Source: Cryptomeria japonica (Eukaryota > Streptophyta > Pinopsida > Cupressales > Cupressaceae). Taken from it: 62,000 nt of DNA. The translations under genes were made by a program, and so were the position numbers. Shown here in pieces: positions 34,150-46,310 of the stretch. The DNA is taken from assembly GCF_030272615.1 (NCBI RefSeq), contig NC_081415.1:417352757-417414756 (forward strand), read 5' to 3'. Positions within the stretch are counted from its first letter, which is position 1. Every line of letters begins with the position of its first letter. The notes beneath the pieces were generated by a model. That model did not search any database. It was not told the DNA's origin and was given only the letters and a program-made list of their open reading frames with translations.

Positions 34150-35292
34150 CTGGTCGCTCTATTGTTGATCTCCTGGAGTTCTTCCATGATGAACCTTGAA
34201 CTGCCTCTTTCCTGTTTCTTGCTCCTAGTCCTCGTGGAGGGTCCCGTAGATGCCTGAATTCTCTTGTCTCAGTTAGTGTTTGAGGATAATTCAGATTTGG
34301 TCATGTGAAATTTCTACAAGGAGATTTCTTCATTTACTCTTCTAAGGCCTTCAACATATTCTACATTACTTCCTTACTAACTTCCACCAAACCCTTAAGC
34401 TTACTCTTTAAATCTTGGATTTCATTCTCCAACCTATGAATCCTAGCCTCATGTTCAGTCTAGGTGGATTTTTCTTGCTACTATTTGTTCCAGGTGTGGG
34501 CTTCTGCATGGGACCCTCATCCTTTGAAGGTTTATATTCAAAATCCTCTGAAACCTGGATGTCATTACAGTCCATAGCAACTCTGCCCTCTGCCTCACCA
34601 AACTTTGTATTTGAAACATCATGCACCTCCTGGGTGCCTAAGGTCTTAGGGTCTCTCATAACTAGGGAGGGTTTAACCTCATTAGCCTTAGCGAACTCCA
34701 TAATCAAGAGGATTAAACCTTAATGCAAAAATGGGTTTTCCTCATTCTCAAGATGCCTATGGATGAAATTATCAAGAGATGACAACAAATAGAATGGAAT
34801 TGAAATTATTTTATCATGCCTAAAGAGATTCAAAATAGTAAAGTGATAGGAAAATATACTAGCAAAGTGACCATCGAGAGTTATGTACCTCATGATAAAT
34901 TCTGCCATATCTTCCCAAAGCTTCAAAAGGTCCTTTCAATTATAGCCTCCATCCGGGTTCTTCTTGACTCTTCTTCATTCACTCTTTTTATCATAGAAAG
35001 ATGAAAGGGCTTCTTCTGAATTTTTCCTCTCCTTGTAAATTTTTTTACCTTCCATGCTAAGCCCATAAATATTAGCGATGAAGGGTTCATCAATCCTAAA
35101 CTCTGCCCCATACACACTTAGAACCCCATTATTCCAATTTTTCACAAAAAAATCTGTGAGCTGGTGATTCTAACCATGGATTTCCCTGACAAATGGTTTC
35201 ATACCTCCGTCCACGACTTCCCTCCAAACCTCTTCATTATTTTCCCAAAGCTCGCACGAAGATGGCTCCAATATGTTCTTGTCTCCCCCCAT
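34150..35292 (-). pseudogene. Extra gag-like ORF downstream of LINE ORF2
   Basis: From the ATG at 35292 (MGGDKNILEPSSCELWENN) a single frame can be followed to about 34400 with only a few TGA or TAA codons. Segments include GAEFRIDEPFIANIYGLSME, LLKLWEDMAEFIMRYITLDG, HFTILNLFRHDKIISIPFYL and a Pro/Lys-rich C-terminal part. It is followed by a coiled-coil-like run (HRLENEIQDLKSKLKGL). I associate this pattern with abundant conifer hypothetical proteins of probable transposon origin, possibly related to the putative plant transposon protein family; this is unverified. It lies about 200 bp after the RNase H stop and before the LINE 3' end. Function unknown. Confidence 0.6.
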
Positions 35293-35492
35293 ATGATTAT
35301 TGCCTATGTAAATTTTACCAGTAACACTAAAACTAGGCTTTAGATAGACGAAAACAAACTAAACCCACAGGAAAAATATGGAAGTTTGCCACCATAGATT
35401 TCTATGAATAGCTTTACACATGTGAAAATCTATCATAATTAATGCGTAATCAGAGAGAGATTTATGACATCCTCCCTCGTCAGTTCACACAA

Positions 35493-36599
35493 CTAAATTG
35501 GAAAGGAATCCCCTTCCCACCACCACTTTTTATCATCTCTAGCAATGTTGAGATTTGCCATGTGGTCTGCAGGCCTGTTGCCCTCTCTAAAAATGTGCGA
35601 AATTTGAATTGCCTCAAATTTGTCAATCGTATCAAAATAATCCTGCATTAAATGATTAATCATCCAATTAGGAATACTCTTTTTAATCAAACAATTGATT
35701 ATATTCAGTGAATCACTTTCCAACCAAACTTTCTTGAAACCGCCATAGATAGCCATTTTTAACTCAATGTAGGTTGCATTTTCCTCAGGGACACGGTTTG
35801 TATGGGTGCCTAGTGGGAGTGCCACTGCCGAGACAAGCCTACCATTGTAATCATGAGCAAATCCCCCACAACCTGTTGGCCTAGGATTTCCTTTGACCAC
35901 CCCATAAACATTATTTTTGATCCATCCTCTGGGAGGAGAAATCCAAGCAATGTTGGGTTTGATGTGCTTTGTTTTAGTAGTAGGTCTTGAAATATCCTAG
36001 TCAATGTGCCATTTATTGATAATGTCCCAGTCCAAATTGGAAGGGAGGATGACATGATCAAGCTTATGGGAAGGGAAAGAACTTATGAAGTTCTCCTTGA
36101 TAAAGGATTGAATACGTCGAGCAACCACCATAATCGGAGAATATTTGTCTCTAAAGATATGATTATTCCTTTCCTTCCAAACATCCCAGGGAATATGAGG
36201 AAGCATAAGATTCCATAAGACCAAGAGAGATTGGTTCTCTGAGGGGAAGGACCATTGAGACCAATAATCCAACAAGATGAAGGGGAAACACCAAGTAACA
36301 CCCCAAAGATCTAATAAGTGAGGCCAAATCTCCTAGACAAAAGAACAATAAAGAAGTAAGTGAGAAACATCTTCAGTTGCTTCCTTATTAAGAAAATAAT
36401 GGTTGGGCAAAGATATCCCTCTTCTACACAGATTATCAATAGAGAGCACTTTATTTTGCATAAAAATCCAAAAGAAAATGTTAACTTTAGGGATTGGGAA
36501 TTGTTTCTAGAGACAAGACTAGAAAGGGGCCGACGCAAAGGATCTGGATTGCAAAGTGAAGGCCTGAGAGACATAAAATACTCTAGATGAAGATCCCAC
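35493..36599 (-). pseudogene. LINE ORF2 zinc-binding region and RNase H
   Basis: 36574-36000 in mixed frames encodes FFWIFMQNKVLSIDNLCRRG, EDVSHLLLYCSF and DVWKERNNHIFRDK, the zf-RVT region of plant L1 ORF2. RNase H follows (35940-35493): VVKGNPRPTGCGGF, ENATYIELKMAIYGG, VWLESDSLNIINC and REGNRPADHMAN. The first catalytic Asp (usually F-D-G before KGNPGP) reads Tyr (NVYGVVKGNP), while the Glu and the Asp in ESDS remain. RNase H is typical of a subset of plant L1 elements. Confidence 0.85.
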
Positions 36600-39039
36600 C
36601 CAAACTAGGGAGTCCTCAATAGGAAAGGAAGGAATGTGAACATACAAGATCCATTTCTAAAGAGGAAGGAGTAATAGATCCAACCTAGAGAAGTCAATTC
36701 ATCTACCATTTTGAATATAATCAGCAACCTAGTGGCCAATTTGATCTTTACACTTTTCCATCACAAGGGCTGCCCAACTAAAGTCTTTTAAAGGACAGTC
36801 TCCAACCCACCAATCTTCCCAAATCAAATATTCTAACTATTACCAGGGGATGACATTGATCCTTAAGAGATTAGGGATCTGGTATTGAGAATATTTAACC
36901 AAAGGCAAGAAGCATTCGGGGGCAGGTAGAGGCCTTCAAGAATATCTTGAGGGGAATGGGTCAGACAAAGGTATTTCTTGTGGATGATTGAAGTCTATTC
37001 ATTAAATTCCTTAATAGCTCTCCACAACTATTTAGCCAACAAAGCCAAATTGAAGTCACGAATATGCCTGATGGTAAGACCACTAAGTTTCTTCGGAAGG
37101 TGGACCTGATCCCAAGCCACAAGATGAAGGTGATTTTTGGATTCAGTACCTGTCAACAAAAAAATATTCTGGATTTTCTCCATTTGGTCAGCATACTTGG
37201 TAGGGATTTTAAAGAGGCTCATAGCATATACTAAGAGATTATGCAAAGAGGCTTTACTCAATTAGAGCTTACTATCTTGGCTCATCACATAACCCTTCCA
37301 ACTCACAAGTTTGTTCTGAAAATGATTAGTCAAATTAGACCAAAAAACATTTGGAGCAGGACCTGAGCATAGAGGGAGCCCTAAATAAGTATTCAAGAAG
37401 GAGGCCATTTTGCAGCCCAACGTCTCAACAATCTTAATTTGTCTATGATTAGGGGTATTCAAGAAGATATAAATTTTGGGGAGACTAATCCTTTGACTAG
37501 AACCTTTTTCATACAAAGAAAGAAGTGTCTTTAACAATTTAGCCTCTGAGATAGAACTTTTCCCCATTAGAAAAGTATCATCCACAAACTGTTGATGCAA
37601 ACAGATTTGAGAATCTAAAGAAGGTTGGAGAACTTTAAGCCTACCAGTCTGGACTTCCCTATGGATGATCTTGCTGAGATATTCTCCCATAATGATGAAC
37701 AAAAACGACGAGATGGGATCCCCCTACCTAAGCCCTCTAGAGGATAATAAGAACCCAAAAGGAGATCTATTAATCAAGAACGAAAATTTGGGGATAGATA
37801 TGCATTGATTAATTAGTTGAATAAAACGATCACCAAAACCAAAAGCATGAAGCATCTCGATTAGGAAGTTCCAGTCCACCCTGTCATAAGCCTTTAGCAG
37901 GTCCAATTTTAGAAAACAACACAATTTTTTATTCATAAAAAGGGAAATAGATATTTTCATGAACTAATAAAACAATGGAATCCAGAATTTGTCGCCTTGG
38001 AAAAAAACCATTCTATTTCTTTGAGATGAAATTGGAGAGAGACTTTTTTCATTCTAAGAACCAAGATTTTACAAAAGATCTTATAAATGGAATTACATAA
38101 ACTGATAGGCATGAATTCCTGAAAATAGCTAGCCTCAGGTTTCTTAGGAATCAACATAATGAAAGTGGCATTAAGATCTTTAAGAAGGGTCTAGGATCCA
38201 AAGAATTCCTGAGCATCATTCACAACATCTTCTCCCACAATAGACCAAAAACACTGGAAGAAAAACATAGGGAACCTATCAGGACCTAGAACTTTATTCC
38301 CCTCAAAGGAAAGAACCGCTTTTTTGACCTCATCCATAGAGGGAATTCTCGATAACTCATAATTCATGTCTTGGGATATACAGGCCTGGATTTCATTAAG
38401 GATCTCATCCTAAGCCACCAAGTCTAGAGGACCATCAATTGGCAAAAGATTAGAAAAGTATCGAATAGCTTCAGAGCTCATCTCCTCTTGCTTGTCAATC
38501 CAACGGTTATTAATAGAGATTCTCTTTATTCTATTTGTATCTCTATGCTTAAGAGTCGTCATATGGAAAAATTTAGTATTTTTATCACCATTTTTTGGCC
38601 AAATCACTTTGGATCTTTGTTTCCACAACTCCTCCTCTTTAGAAATGATATCATGCAATTTGGAAAGGAGCTCCACTTCTTTGTCCATAATATAGGGGCA
38701 ATATCCTTGGGATTGAATTTGAAGTTGAATATCATCAAGCTCCATTTTCAAAGAATCTTTGAGCTGAAAGATGTTGCCAAATGAGGACTTGTTCCATTTA
38801 TGGACATTATCTTTAACATTAGACAATTTATTAGCCACTCTATACATTGCAATTCCATGGACCTCAATATCCCACCATTTTGCAATCCTATCAACAAAAT
38901 CTTGATTGTGGGTCCAAATTTTTTTAAATTTGAATGGAAAAGCCTTTCCCCTACTAAGGGATGAGATACTCAATAGATTAGGGAAGTGGTTAGAACCAAT
39001 CCTAGACAAAAAAGATAAATTAGAAGAAAACTTCATCAA
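36600..39039 (-). pseudogene. LINE ORF2 reverse transcriptase
   Basis: The linker 39039-38410 includes KVIWPKNGDKNTKFFHMTTL, typical of the segment before the plant L1 reverse transcriptase. Conserved blocks follow: LIPKKPEASYFQEFMPISLC (near 38150), LDLLKAYDRVDWNFL (near 37900) with its catalytic Asp, and the active-site QFVDDTFLMG (near 37590), a variant of FADD. A thumb-like region AWDQVHLPKKLSGLTIRHI lies near 37100. Multiple frame changes separate the blocks. Confidence 0.87.
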
Positions 39040-39603
39040 CCAATTAGGAAAAATGAGACCCCTAACAAGTCTAACTTGAATAAGATCTCACCTGCTACGC
39101 TTATTGGACCATGTGGACGTAGAACCACTTAGCTCTAGATCCAACAATCTTAGAGTATTAATAAGGTCCAAAATGTCTTGCTTGCTATCTTTAGAGATCA
39201 GAGCACCTCCTTTTTTTTCTAGATTGAGATAGGACAATTAAAATTACCCATTAAAATCCATTTCTCATTGCAGAAAATTTGTCTTGAGATGACCAAAGAG
39301 TTCCAAAGAATCTTCCTGGCATTCCTACTATTATGAGCATAGATATTGGAAATTATACAGGATGACACATATAGAAGATTGGTGAATCTATTAGCAATAT
39401 GATTCGGACTGGAAACAACTATCATCCCTTGAAAAATCCTTGGATTCCAAAAAGTAGCAATTCCTCCTGACGCACCATCTGCATCCATACATTATTTCTT
39501 GAATAAGGCAGACGTACGGTTTGTGATCTTGAATCAGATTTGATAGGAGATCATTCTTATGTGGGTGGTTCAACCCCCTTATATTCCATGAAACAATATT
39601 CAT
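39040..39603 (-). pseudogene. LINE ORF2 endonuclease domain
   Basis: The start ATG at 39603 gives MNIVSWNIRGLNHPHKNDLL, the canonical start of plant L1 ORF2, with the catalytic Glu in CLIQE. The domain continues in another frame (39488-39219) with ASGGIATFWNP and WILMGNFN, and then SGSTSTWSNKRS and GSNHFP. In active members these read GDFN and SDH, so both catalytic Asp positions read Asn here. The enzyme would nick target DNA for priming; this copy is dead. Confidence 0.85.
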
Positions 39604-39979
39604 TTAGAATGATTTGTGGAACCAATCCCCATATCCTTAAGAGTCTTTCGTGATCCATGAGCAATGTTTGCTTACTTTTTTTATCTCTATTGAAGAGGTT
39701 TGGGGGCCTTCCTACCCCTCTTGGTTCTGAGCCACAATATTCTCTATGTCTATTCCTAGTCTTAACATCTACAAACCTTGGTGCCACCCCAAAATTCAAA
39801 GAGGGGGAGCTGCAAGGTTGATTCTTAGATGTGACTTCAATAAAAGGATTAGGATCCTCAGTCATTGGGCCATTATCCAAAGGGGAATTTGGGTGAGAGG
39901 CTTCAATAGAGGAAGAATCTAGCTGACCCATCTTTTCCTGAGATGACCCCATGTCCACAATCAAATTAAAATTTGTCTC

Positions 39980-41205
39980 CATAGATAATGGGAGTAGGGG
40001 ATCCCACAATCACCTTATTTCCCTCAGAAGGACAAGAAATCTCCTCTAGAATATGATATTCTACGGGAGGAATCTCAGAAGGAACAACCTATAAAACATT
40101 AACCATCATCTCCCCATTCAAAATTTGACCTTCCTGACTTTGAATACCATGAGCAACCAACACTTGAGGTTGCGAAGTCAAGATCTCAAGCGCAGGGGGC
40201 AAATCCATTGAAGGAGTTGACTCAGGGGATTTTTTCCTCCAAGATTTTTTAGTTTGTAGCTTGATAGGGCAATCCTTAGCCCAATGAACAACCTTCTTAC
40301 AATGGAAGCAAGAAAAAGGAATTGATTTAGATTTTAGTTTTTGAACCCATTTCCCAAGCTTCAAGTTGAAAGCAATTTCTTAGGGAAGGTCTATCGATTG
40401 TTTAATATTCACACAAATGTGAGAATAAACCAGTCTTCATTTGGCTGCAATTATTGGGTCCAGAGATAACAACTCACCAAAACAAGAAGCTAAACCACAA
40501 AATATTTCCCCATCCCAATATTATAGGGGGAGACCCGACAAGGGAACCCAAATGGGGCCCTCATTGCACTACCAATCCTTAGGATTGAAACCAGGTTCCC
40601 ACTTCTTCAGAGTGAGAGAGGATTTACTCAACATCCATGGACCTTGAGCTAAGACAGATTTTAAATCCTCATCATAGTTAAAAGAGAAGGAGAAGAAACC
40701 ATTTTCAATTTCAGTAACTTCAGTTTGGCCCTTTCTTTTCAATTTTTGTGCAACCCAAGCACGAACAGTTTCTATATTAGGCCTTGGCCCCACAAATTTA
40801 CCCAACAAGATAGATGCCATATTGGTGAGGTTTTTGTCCATAGTAGAGTCTAGAATGGAAATGGAACACAAGACAAAAATAGGATTTACATGATGAGAAA
40901 TAGGAAAAACTGACTTACCTTTTGGGAAAGTACCAAACAAAGCTGACCATTTCTTATTGTAATCAACTGCAGAAGAAGAATCTTGAAGACCGACAGAAAC
41001 ACTGGGACCCTATATTACCAGACGAAACATCATTATGGAACATTGGAAGGCATAAAGTATCTCCATCCTAGGTGTCATTTCCACCCCCATCATCTTTACC
41101 ATCCACATCCTCTTCCCCTAAGACATTCCCCATGCTTCCTCTACCATTTTCGCCCTCATTGCACTTTCTTGCCTACTGCACATTCAAATTTGCATCCTCT
41201 GCCAT
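39980..41205 (-). pseudogene. LINE ORF1: DUF4283 RNA-binding protein
   Basis: The start is the ATG at 41205-41203 (MAEDANLNVQ then a stop). The clearest domain is 40940-40569, with WSALFGTFPKGKS-like start, VRAWVAQKLKRKGQTEV, NGFFSFSFNYDEDLKSVLAQ and GPWMLSKSSLTLKKWEPGF. This is the DUF4283 pattern found in ORF1 of plant L1 elements. After a frame change, a complete zinc knuckle CFHCKKVVHWAKDC (CX2CX4HX4C) occurs near 40270-40310. ORF1 binds element RNA to form the ribonucleoprotein. Several stops and frame changes make it inactive. Confidence 0.85.
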
Positions 41206-41230
41206 TTTCTTGATTATTATAAACCCTAAG

Positions 41231-41396
41231 TAGGTTGATGCAATAGATAAATTGGCTTTTTGAATTCATTTTTATCATTTGTGATCTTGTGAATTCAAGG
41301 GCTATTAAGTGCAAAAGAGTGTTTTTGTGTGACAGTGTGATTCAAGGTTTTTATCTATAAACCCTAGGTTTTCTATTTCAGTTTGTGTGGTGCTAA
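41231..41396. other. Gap between LINE 5' end and the next ORF
   Basis: The two elements face away from each other. Two TAAACCCTA words occur near 41220 and 41358. No promoter can be assigned. Confidence 0.35.
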
Positions 41397-42485
41397 ATGG
41401 ATACACTAATTGTTGATGATCCATGTTTGAAGGTGCAACTAGTATTCAATCCATATTTATTTATAACTATGATAAGTGACAAGGAAAGAGCTTTTTTTAG
41501 GGTTTTGGTAGACATAGTTTACATTGAAGATGTTAGGGCTTATATTCATGTGCCCTTGACATAAGTCATATAAAGTTTATTTGGTTTGTGGAAGTAGTTA
41601 GTAAAAGAATATGATTTGGAGACTCTCAAGTCCCAATACAAGTATATTTTGAATCTAGGTTTGAAAATTTGGAAATATTTCCCCAAATTTAGTTTTGAAC
41701 ATGCATGGATTCAGATCATCCTAAGTCAAATTCATGATGATGTGATGTATCTTAAATAGCCTCATAAAATCATGAAGGATTCTATTAGGGCCTTGATTGG
41801 GTTGTGCTTCTCTAACACTATCTTGATGATGAAGATGGTGAAGAACAAGACAACATAATTGACTAGTTCAATATATAATAAGATATTGATGATAGTGGAT
41901 GATATGGTTGATCTAGGTGTCAAGTATCTTACAAAGGGAGTGGCATATAAGATATACTTTTGGAATAGGGATGATTCTTCTACTATCATCACAATTAATG
42001 TTGCATATCATATGGTGGTTCTGGGTGAAAAGTTTTATCTATGTAAATTTTTGATACTGCAATTGATAGAGAACCTTGAGAAAACCAAGAGTAGAAAATA
42101 TCCATTTAGGTATGGGTCTCTAATCATATATTTAGCTTTCATGTTTATGAATGAGCTTCTAGGCATGGGGAATAAGGTGTGGGACAAGTTCCATCCTATT
42201 GGGGTACAAATCAAACAACACATTAGGAGCTTTAACAATGGTACAAATGGGTATACTAAGAAATATTGGGGCTAGTTCAAAAAATTTCAAAACAAGATGC
42301 AAGCTAGATGGAGGATCCCTGGTCAATTGGTTATGAAATGTAAGAGTGAAACTACCTTTCTCATGAGTAGAGACTACTATTACATAGAGGTTGTAGAAAT
42401 AAGGACTACATGCTTGCTTGAGTTACCTTATAAGGTATCTTTGAAAGAGGTTGAAAATAATATTGATACTTTATTGAAGTTATAG
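41397..42485 (+). pseudogene. Gag-like conifer-type ORF with in-frame stops
   Basis: One frame runs from the ATG at 41397 (MDTLIVDDPCLKVQLVFNPY) to 42485, 363 codons, interrupted only by stops at about 41553, 41562, 41583, 41757, 41856 and 42273 and without frameshift. Recognisable pieces are FSFEHAWIQIILSQIHDD, VAYKIYFWNRDDSSTIITIN, YPFRYGSLIIYLAFMFMNEL and WDKFHPIGVQIKQHI. I associate this layout with repeated hypothetical proteins in conifer genomes, likely retroelement Gag-like, but cannot name a family. No pol genes follow. Confidence 0.55.
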
Positions 42486-43149
42486 GTTGATCTTGTAATG
42501 GGTGGAAAAATTAGGGTTTCACCAATAAGGATAGTAAGACCACTAATCTTTCCTTGGGGACAACTAAATTGAAAGAGGGGTGAAATTAATAGATCTAGCC
42601 ACAATCCAAATAAGAAAAGATGGGATTCTATCTAGATTCACAGCTTATGTGTTTTCCCCCTCTTTCTAGTTTAAGATTGGATGATGATTGTGAAATTAGG
42701 GTAAAACAAAGAATGATTGAAGTAAATTATTGAAAAAATATTGCTACAAATATCCCTGAGAGTCACAAATTGAGATCTAGGTAAAATAAGATATTTAAAA
42801 CCCATTCCAAAAAGCTCACCTTGATTTTTCAAGACCAGGTAGTATAGATTCACCTTAGTCCTCCAAATTTTACTCTTCGAAAAGTTGAACCTGTGTGTTG
42901 TTGTCAACTCTGTCAAAATATAAAAGTACAACTCTCGAGCCTATTCCCTACACATAGGAATAAATGAAATAGGATTGAGGATAGGGGTTTTACTTAAGTC
43001 AAATATTGGTTTATGATGGAAAATAAGGTGTTGTATGACTTGTCTAATAATGTTTATAATTGTAATATTTATTTATTTATTTATTGTGATGTTGCACATG
43101 GACGTGTAGCATGTAGAGATTCCTTTGAAATATTCTCAGGGCAACTTGA
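42486..43149. other. Intergenic block without recognised genes
   Basis: AT-rich. A GAAAGAGGGGTG purine run near 42571 could be a polypurine tract of the element that carried the ORF at 41397, but no matching LTR start was proven. Confidence 0.4.
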
Positions 43150-43705
43150 TGAGTTGTATTGTAACATTGTAATATTTTATTATAATTATTTAATATTGGG
43201 GAAAGATATTTAAAAAGAGAAAACTTAGTAGCCAATATTAAATGTGGGGTCAAGGGTAGTTGTGAGCACATGCTTTTACTTTACCAGTAGTTGTTTTTGT
43301 GTGAGATTTTATCTATAAAATCAAGCACATGTTTAGTGGTTAAGGTTGGTTGGTGGTTTTGGGCGATCATTATATCGAGTCCTTTGGAGGATTGCATTTG
43401 TAAAGCATGGCATGAGATGTGTGGATTCATGCTTGGACACATGGGAATGCATTAGAGGGCTTGATGGTTTGAAGGTATTCATTGTAATTCTATGTTAATT
43501 TATGGCTCAATAATATACTGGAGTATGGATGCTTTTGGAGGTTGGGTTTTTCCCTCATGAGGGGTTTCCTAGGATATATTGTGTTATCTTGTGGCTTGTC
43601 TATTTGATATTTACATTATTGTAAGCTTGTATGAATATTTTTCTCTCATAGGTTATGTAGGAAATGGTTTGTTAGAACATGGGTTTAAAGAATTATTTCC
43701 TAACA
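43150..43705 (+). repeat. LTR remnant with primer site
   Basis: The right end reads TTTCCTAACA, followed by AGTAGTATCAAATC, a weak initiator-Met-type primer site at 43708. A TATA-like TCTATAAAATC lies near 43313. A GGTTTTTCCCTCATGAGGGG stretch near 43548 is typical of the late part of plant LTRs and forms a CCCTCATGAGGG palindrome. The left border is a guess. No coding part follows the primer site. Confidence 0.55.
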
Positions 43706-43708
43706 AGT

Positions 43709-45362
43709 AGTATCAAATCTTTCATGGTTTATTTGGAATGATAACCCTAGCTTGAGTGGAAGAGGTGCAAAGTAGAATCCATGACTATGAATGAAAGGAT
43801 TGAGACATTAAATGGTATGAAACACACTTGCAGGTTGTTTTATTGTTGATTTGAGGACTTTAGGTTTGCTATTGCAATGGGCTGTTTGCGGATTTGGGTT
43901 TGGAAAATATTGGGTCAAAAAGGGTTTCTTTTGGATATGCATTTAAATGAGGGTTTTTGGGGGGAGTTTGCAGAATTGTCTTACTGGGAAAAAATAGACC
44001 TCACCATTGGATCTAGGTTGACTGAGAAACAAAAATTGATATAAAATATTCCCTAGTTTGGTTACAGTTGAGAAAATTTGAAAAAAAATTTGTTGATGGC
44101 TGCGACAACTGTCAAATTTGATGTGGCATAGTCTGCAGAATTAAAAATTATTATTTTGTCCCATTGGCTAAAAAAATAAATATATTTATGCCAAAGGTTT
44201 CACCTTATATGAGATGGATGACCTATTTTTTCAAATCCTCAGTCAAAAATTGTTTAAAGGTACTGCAATACAATTGAATTAATATTGGCCTTTCATTTTT
44301 TGTCATTTTAATTCATCAAATTTCTTTCATGGGATTGCATTTATTGCATGCACCACTTTTGCTTGTCATCTCCATGCAACTAGCATCAGCTCCTACACAC
44401 TCGTTTGTGCATTAATTTTTGTCATCATCATTTACCACGTATGTTTGATCGCTAACAGAAATACTCCAATGAGGATGACACATTCATGAAAGAAATAAGG
44501 CATTCTATGTGAATGCACGACAATTGATTGTTGCATTTATTGACAATACAACTTCAAAATTGTTTGACAAGTGGATAGGCCTTGAATGGTAACTATGTAG
44601 AATTTACCCATATTGTTGCCCTAATGTTAGTAGGTATTCAATCTCTCTTGCCTAATTTAAATACAATACATGTCCTCATTCCTAACCTTGTATTTGTAAA
44701 ATCATAATTCTATTGAATTTTAGTTTATCCTATTATCATGGCTTTAATGGGAGTTTGAAATTTTAAAACTATATGAAATATTTTGTATAATATAATTATT
44801 AACTCTATTTTTTATTGAATTTTATATTTTTTAATGATAGATATATTATGTGTTTAGTATTTAATTGTGTTTTTCATATAAATTTTTTATATTAAAATAC
44901 ATTAGATTTTATATAATATATATTTTTAAACAAAAATATATTATAATATATAATTAATAGAAATATTGTTAAAATATTAAATACATTTTATGTTAAACAT
45001 TTATTTATATTTATTATTTAATATGATTAGAAGTGAGTCACTTAATGAAATGATGGGTTTTTGTCACTTTATGTCTTGTCATTTTTTCATTCATTGTTTG
45101 TTTGTTTCCCATTTTTCCATCCTTGCCATTTATTTTTTCATTTTATCCATTATTTGTTTATGGGAGATTATCTTATTATGCTTTAGTAGGGTTTCATAAT
45201 ATCTTTCCACCAAACAGTATTCCTTTTTTTGTCGCCGACATCATTGACTACATGGCAAAATACATGTAGTATGACATGCAATTTTTTATGAATGGTGTGC
45301 AAAACAAACCAATGAATAGCCATCATCATAGAGGCCCTTCTATCTACATCCAGTGACTATGA
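43709..45362. other. Intergenic block without recognised genes
   Basis: Very AT-rich, especially 44760-45010. Short ORFs on either strand have no family features. The first few hundred bases after the primer site may be decayed retroelement leader. Confidence 0.45.
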
Positions 45363-45866
45363 TCTCCCTCTATCTCTGTATCTTATTCACTCCATCTCTC
45401 TCTATCTGTTTGTCTCTCTCTTTCTCTATCTATCTCTATTAATATATTAAGCTATCTCTCCCTCTTCCCTCTTCTTTCTCTTCCCCCCCCCTCTCTCTCT
45501 CCCCCTCACTCACTCCCTCCCTATCCCCCTATTGATATTTCTATCTCTACCTCTCACTCCCTTTTTCTTCCCATATATCTCTCTCTTTCAATTTCTCTCT
45601 CCCTTTCTCTTTCTATCCCTATCCATCTTCCCTTATTTCTCTCTCTCCATATCTTCATCTATCCCTCCACCTTTGTCTCCCTCCCCCTCCTCTTTCTCTC
45701 TCACTATATCTCACCATATACATCTCTCTCTCTCTCTATCCTTCTTATTCTATATCTATTTATCTATTTATCTCCATTTCTCTATTTTTACCACCCCCTC
45801 TGCCTCTCTTTAATTATAAATATCTATTTGTCTCCCTCTTACTCTCTCACTCTATCTTTATCTCAA

Positions 45867-45902
<36 letters not shown>

Positions 45903-45915
45903 CCCATGTCCGTCT
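45363..45915. repeat. CT-rich low-complexity tract
   Basis: Interrupted (CT)n, (TCTA)n and C-run sequence, including a pure (CT)n run at about 45868-45900. The plus-strand ORFs here (Leu, Ser and Pro-rich) are artefacts of the repeat. Confidence 0.92.
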
Positions 45916-46016
45916 TTATCATGATTTATATATTTATATATATATCATACTCTTTATTTTTACCTCCTTACCTCTCTCTCAATATTCCCCCCTCCCCCTC
46001 TCCCTATTGTATGAGC

Positions 46017-46310
46017 ATGGGGGCTTCACTAGATAGGAAATATTATATCACGTTCATTCATATTAGGGGGTATAATATCCCAAAAATTAGCATACAATAT
46101 ATTGCCTATCAGTAAAAATAGGGGGATTTTTAATTCGGGCTATGAAAAAATACAATATTTGGTGAAAATGGGGAGGCTTTTAATTCAAGTTGTGTATTAG
46201 GAGGGGTTGACAAAGAAAGAGTTTAGGGAAATATTTTTTAAAAATAGGGGGATTCTTTAGTATGCCATGAAAATTTGCTATAACCTAGGTTCACTAAGTG
46301 AAGCCCCCAT
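46017..46310. mobile_element. MITE with GGGGGCTTCACT terminal inverted repeats
   Basis: ATGGGGGCTTCACTAG at 46017-46032 is mirrored by CTAAGTGAAGCCCCCAT at 46294-46310, one base indel apart. The element is about 294 bp and non-coding. If the repeats start at the G run, the flanking octamers ATGAGCAT and ATGAATAT match at 6 of 8 positions, which would suit a decayed hAT-type duplication. Internal GGGGGATT words repeat near both ends. Confidence 0.65.

Larger units (their letters stand above)
33940..41230 (-). mobile_element. L1-type LINE, full length in layout, inactive
   Basis: The minus strand carries ORF1 with DUF4283 and a zinc knuckle, then ORF2 with endonuclease, reverse transcriptase and RNase H, then an extra ORF, then a 3' end reading GGGTCCCTGTAAAACC near 33970. 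It has no LTRs. Stops and frameshifts break every ORF. The 5' end is placed near 41230, just upstream of the ORF1 start, and is approximate. I could not define a target duplication. Confidence 0.9.

Noticed and set aside
45532-46115. Plus-strand ORFs rich in Leu, Ser and Pro with apparent hydrophobic stretches
   Set aside because: They are translations of the CT-rich low-complexity tract.
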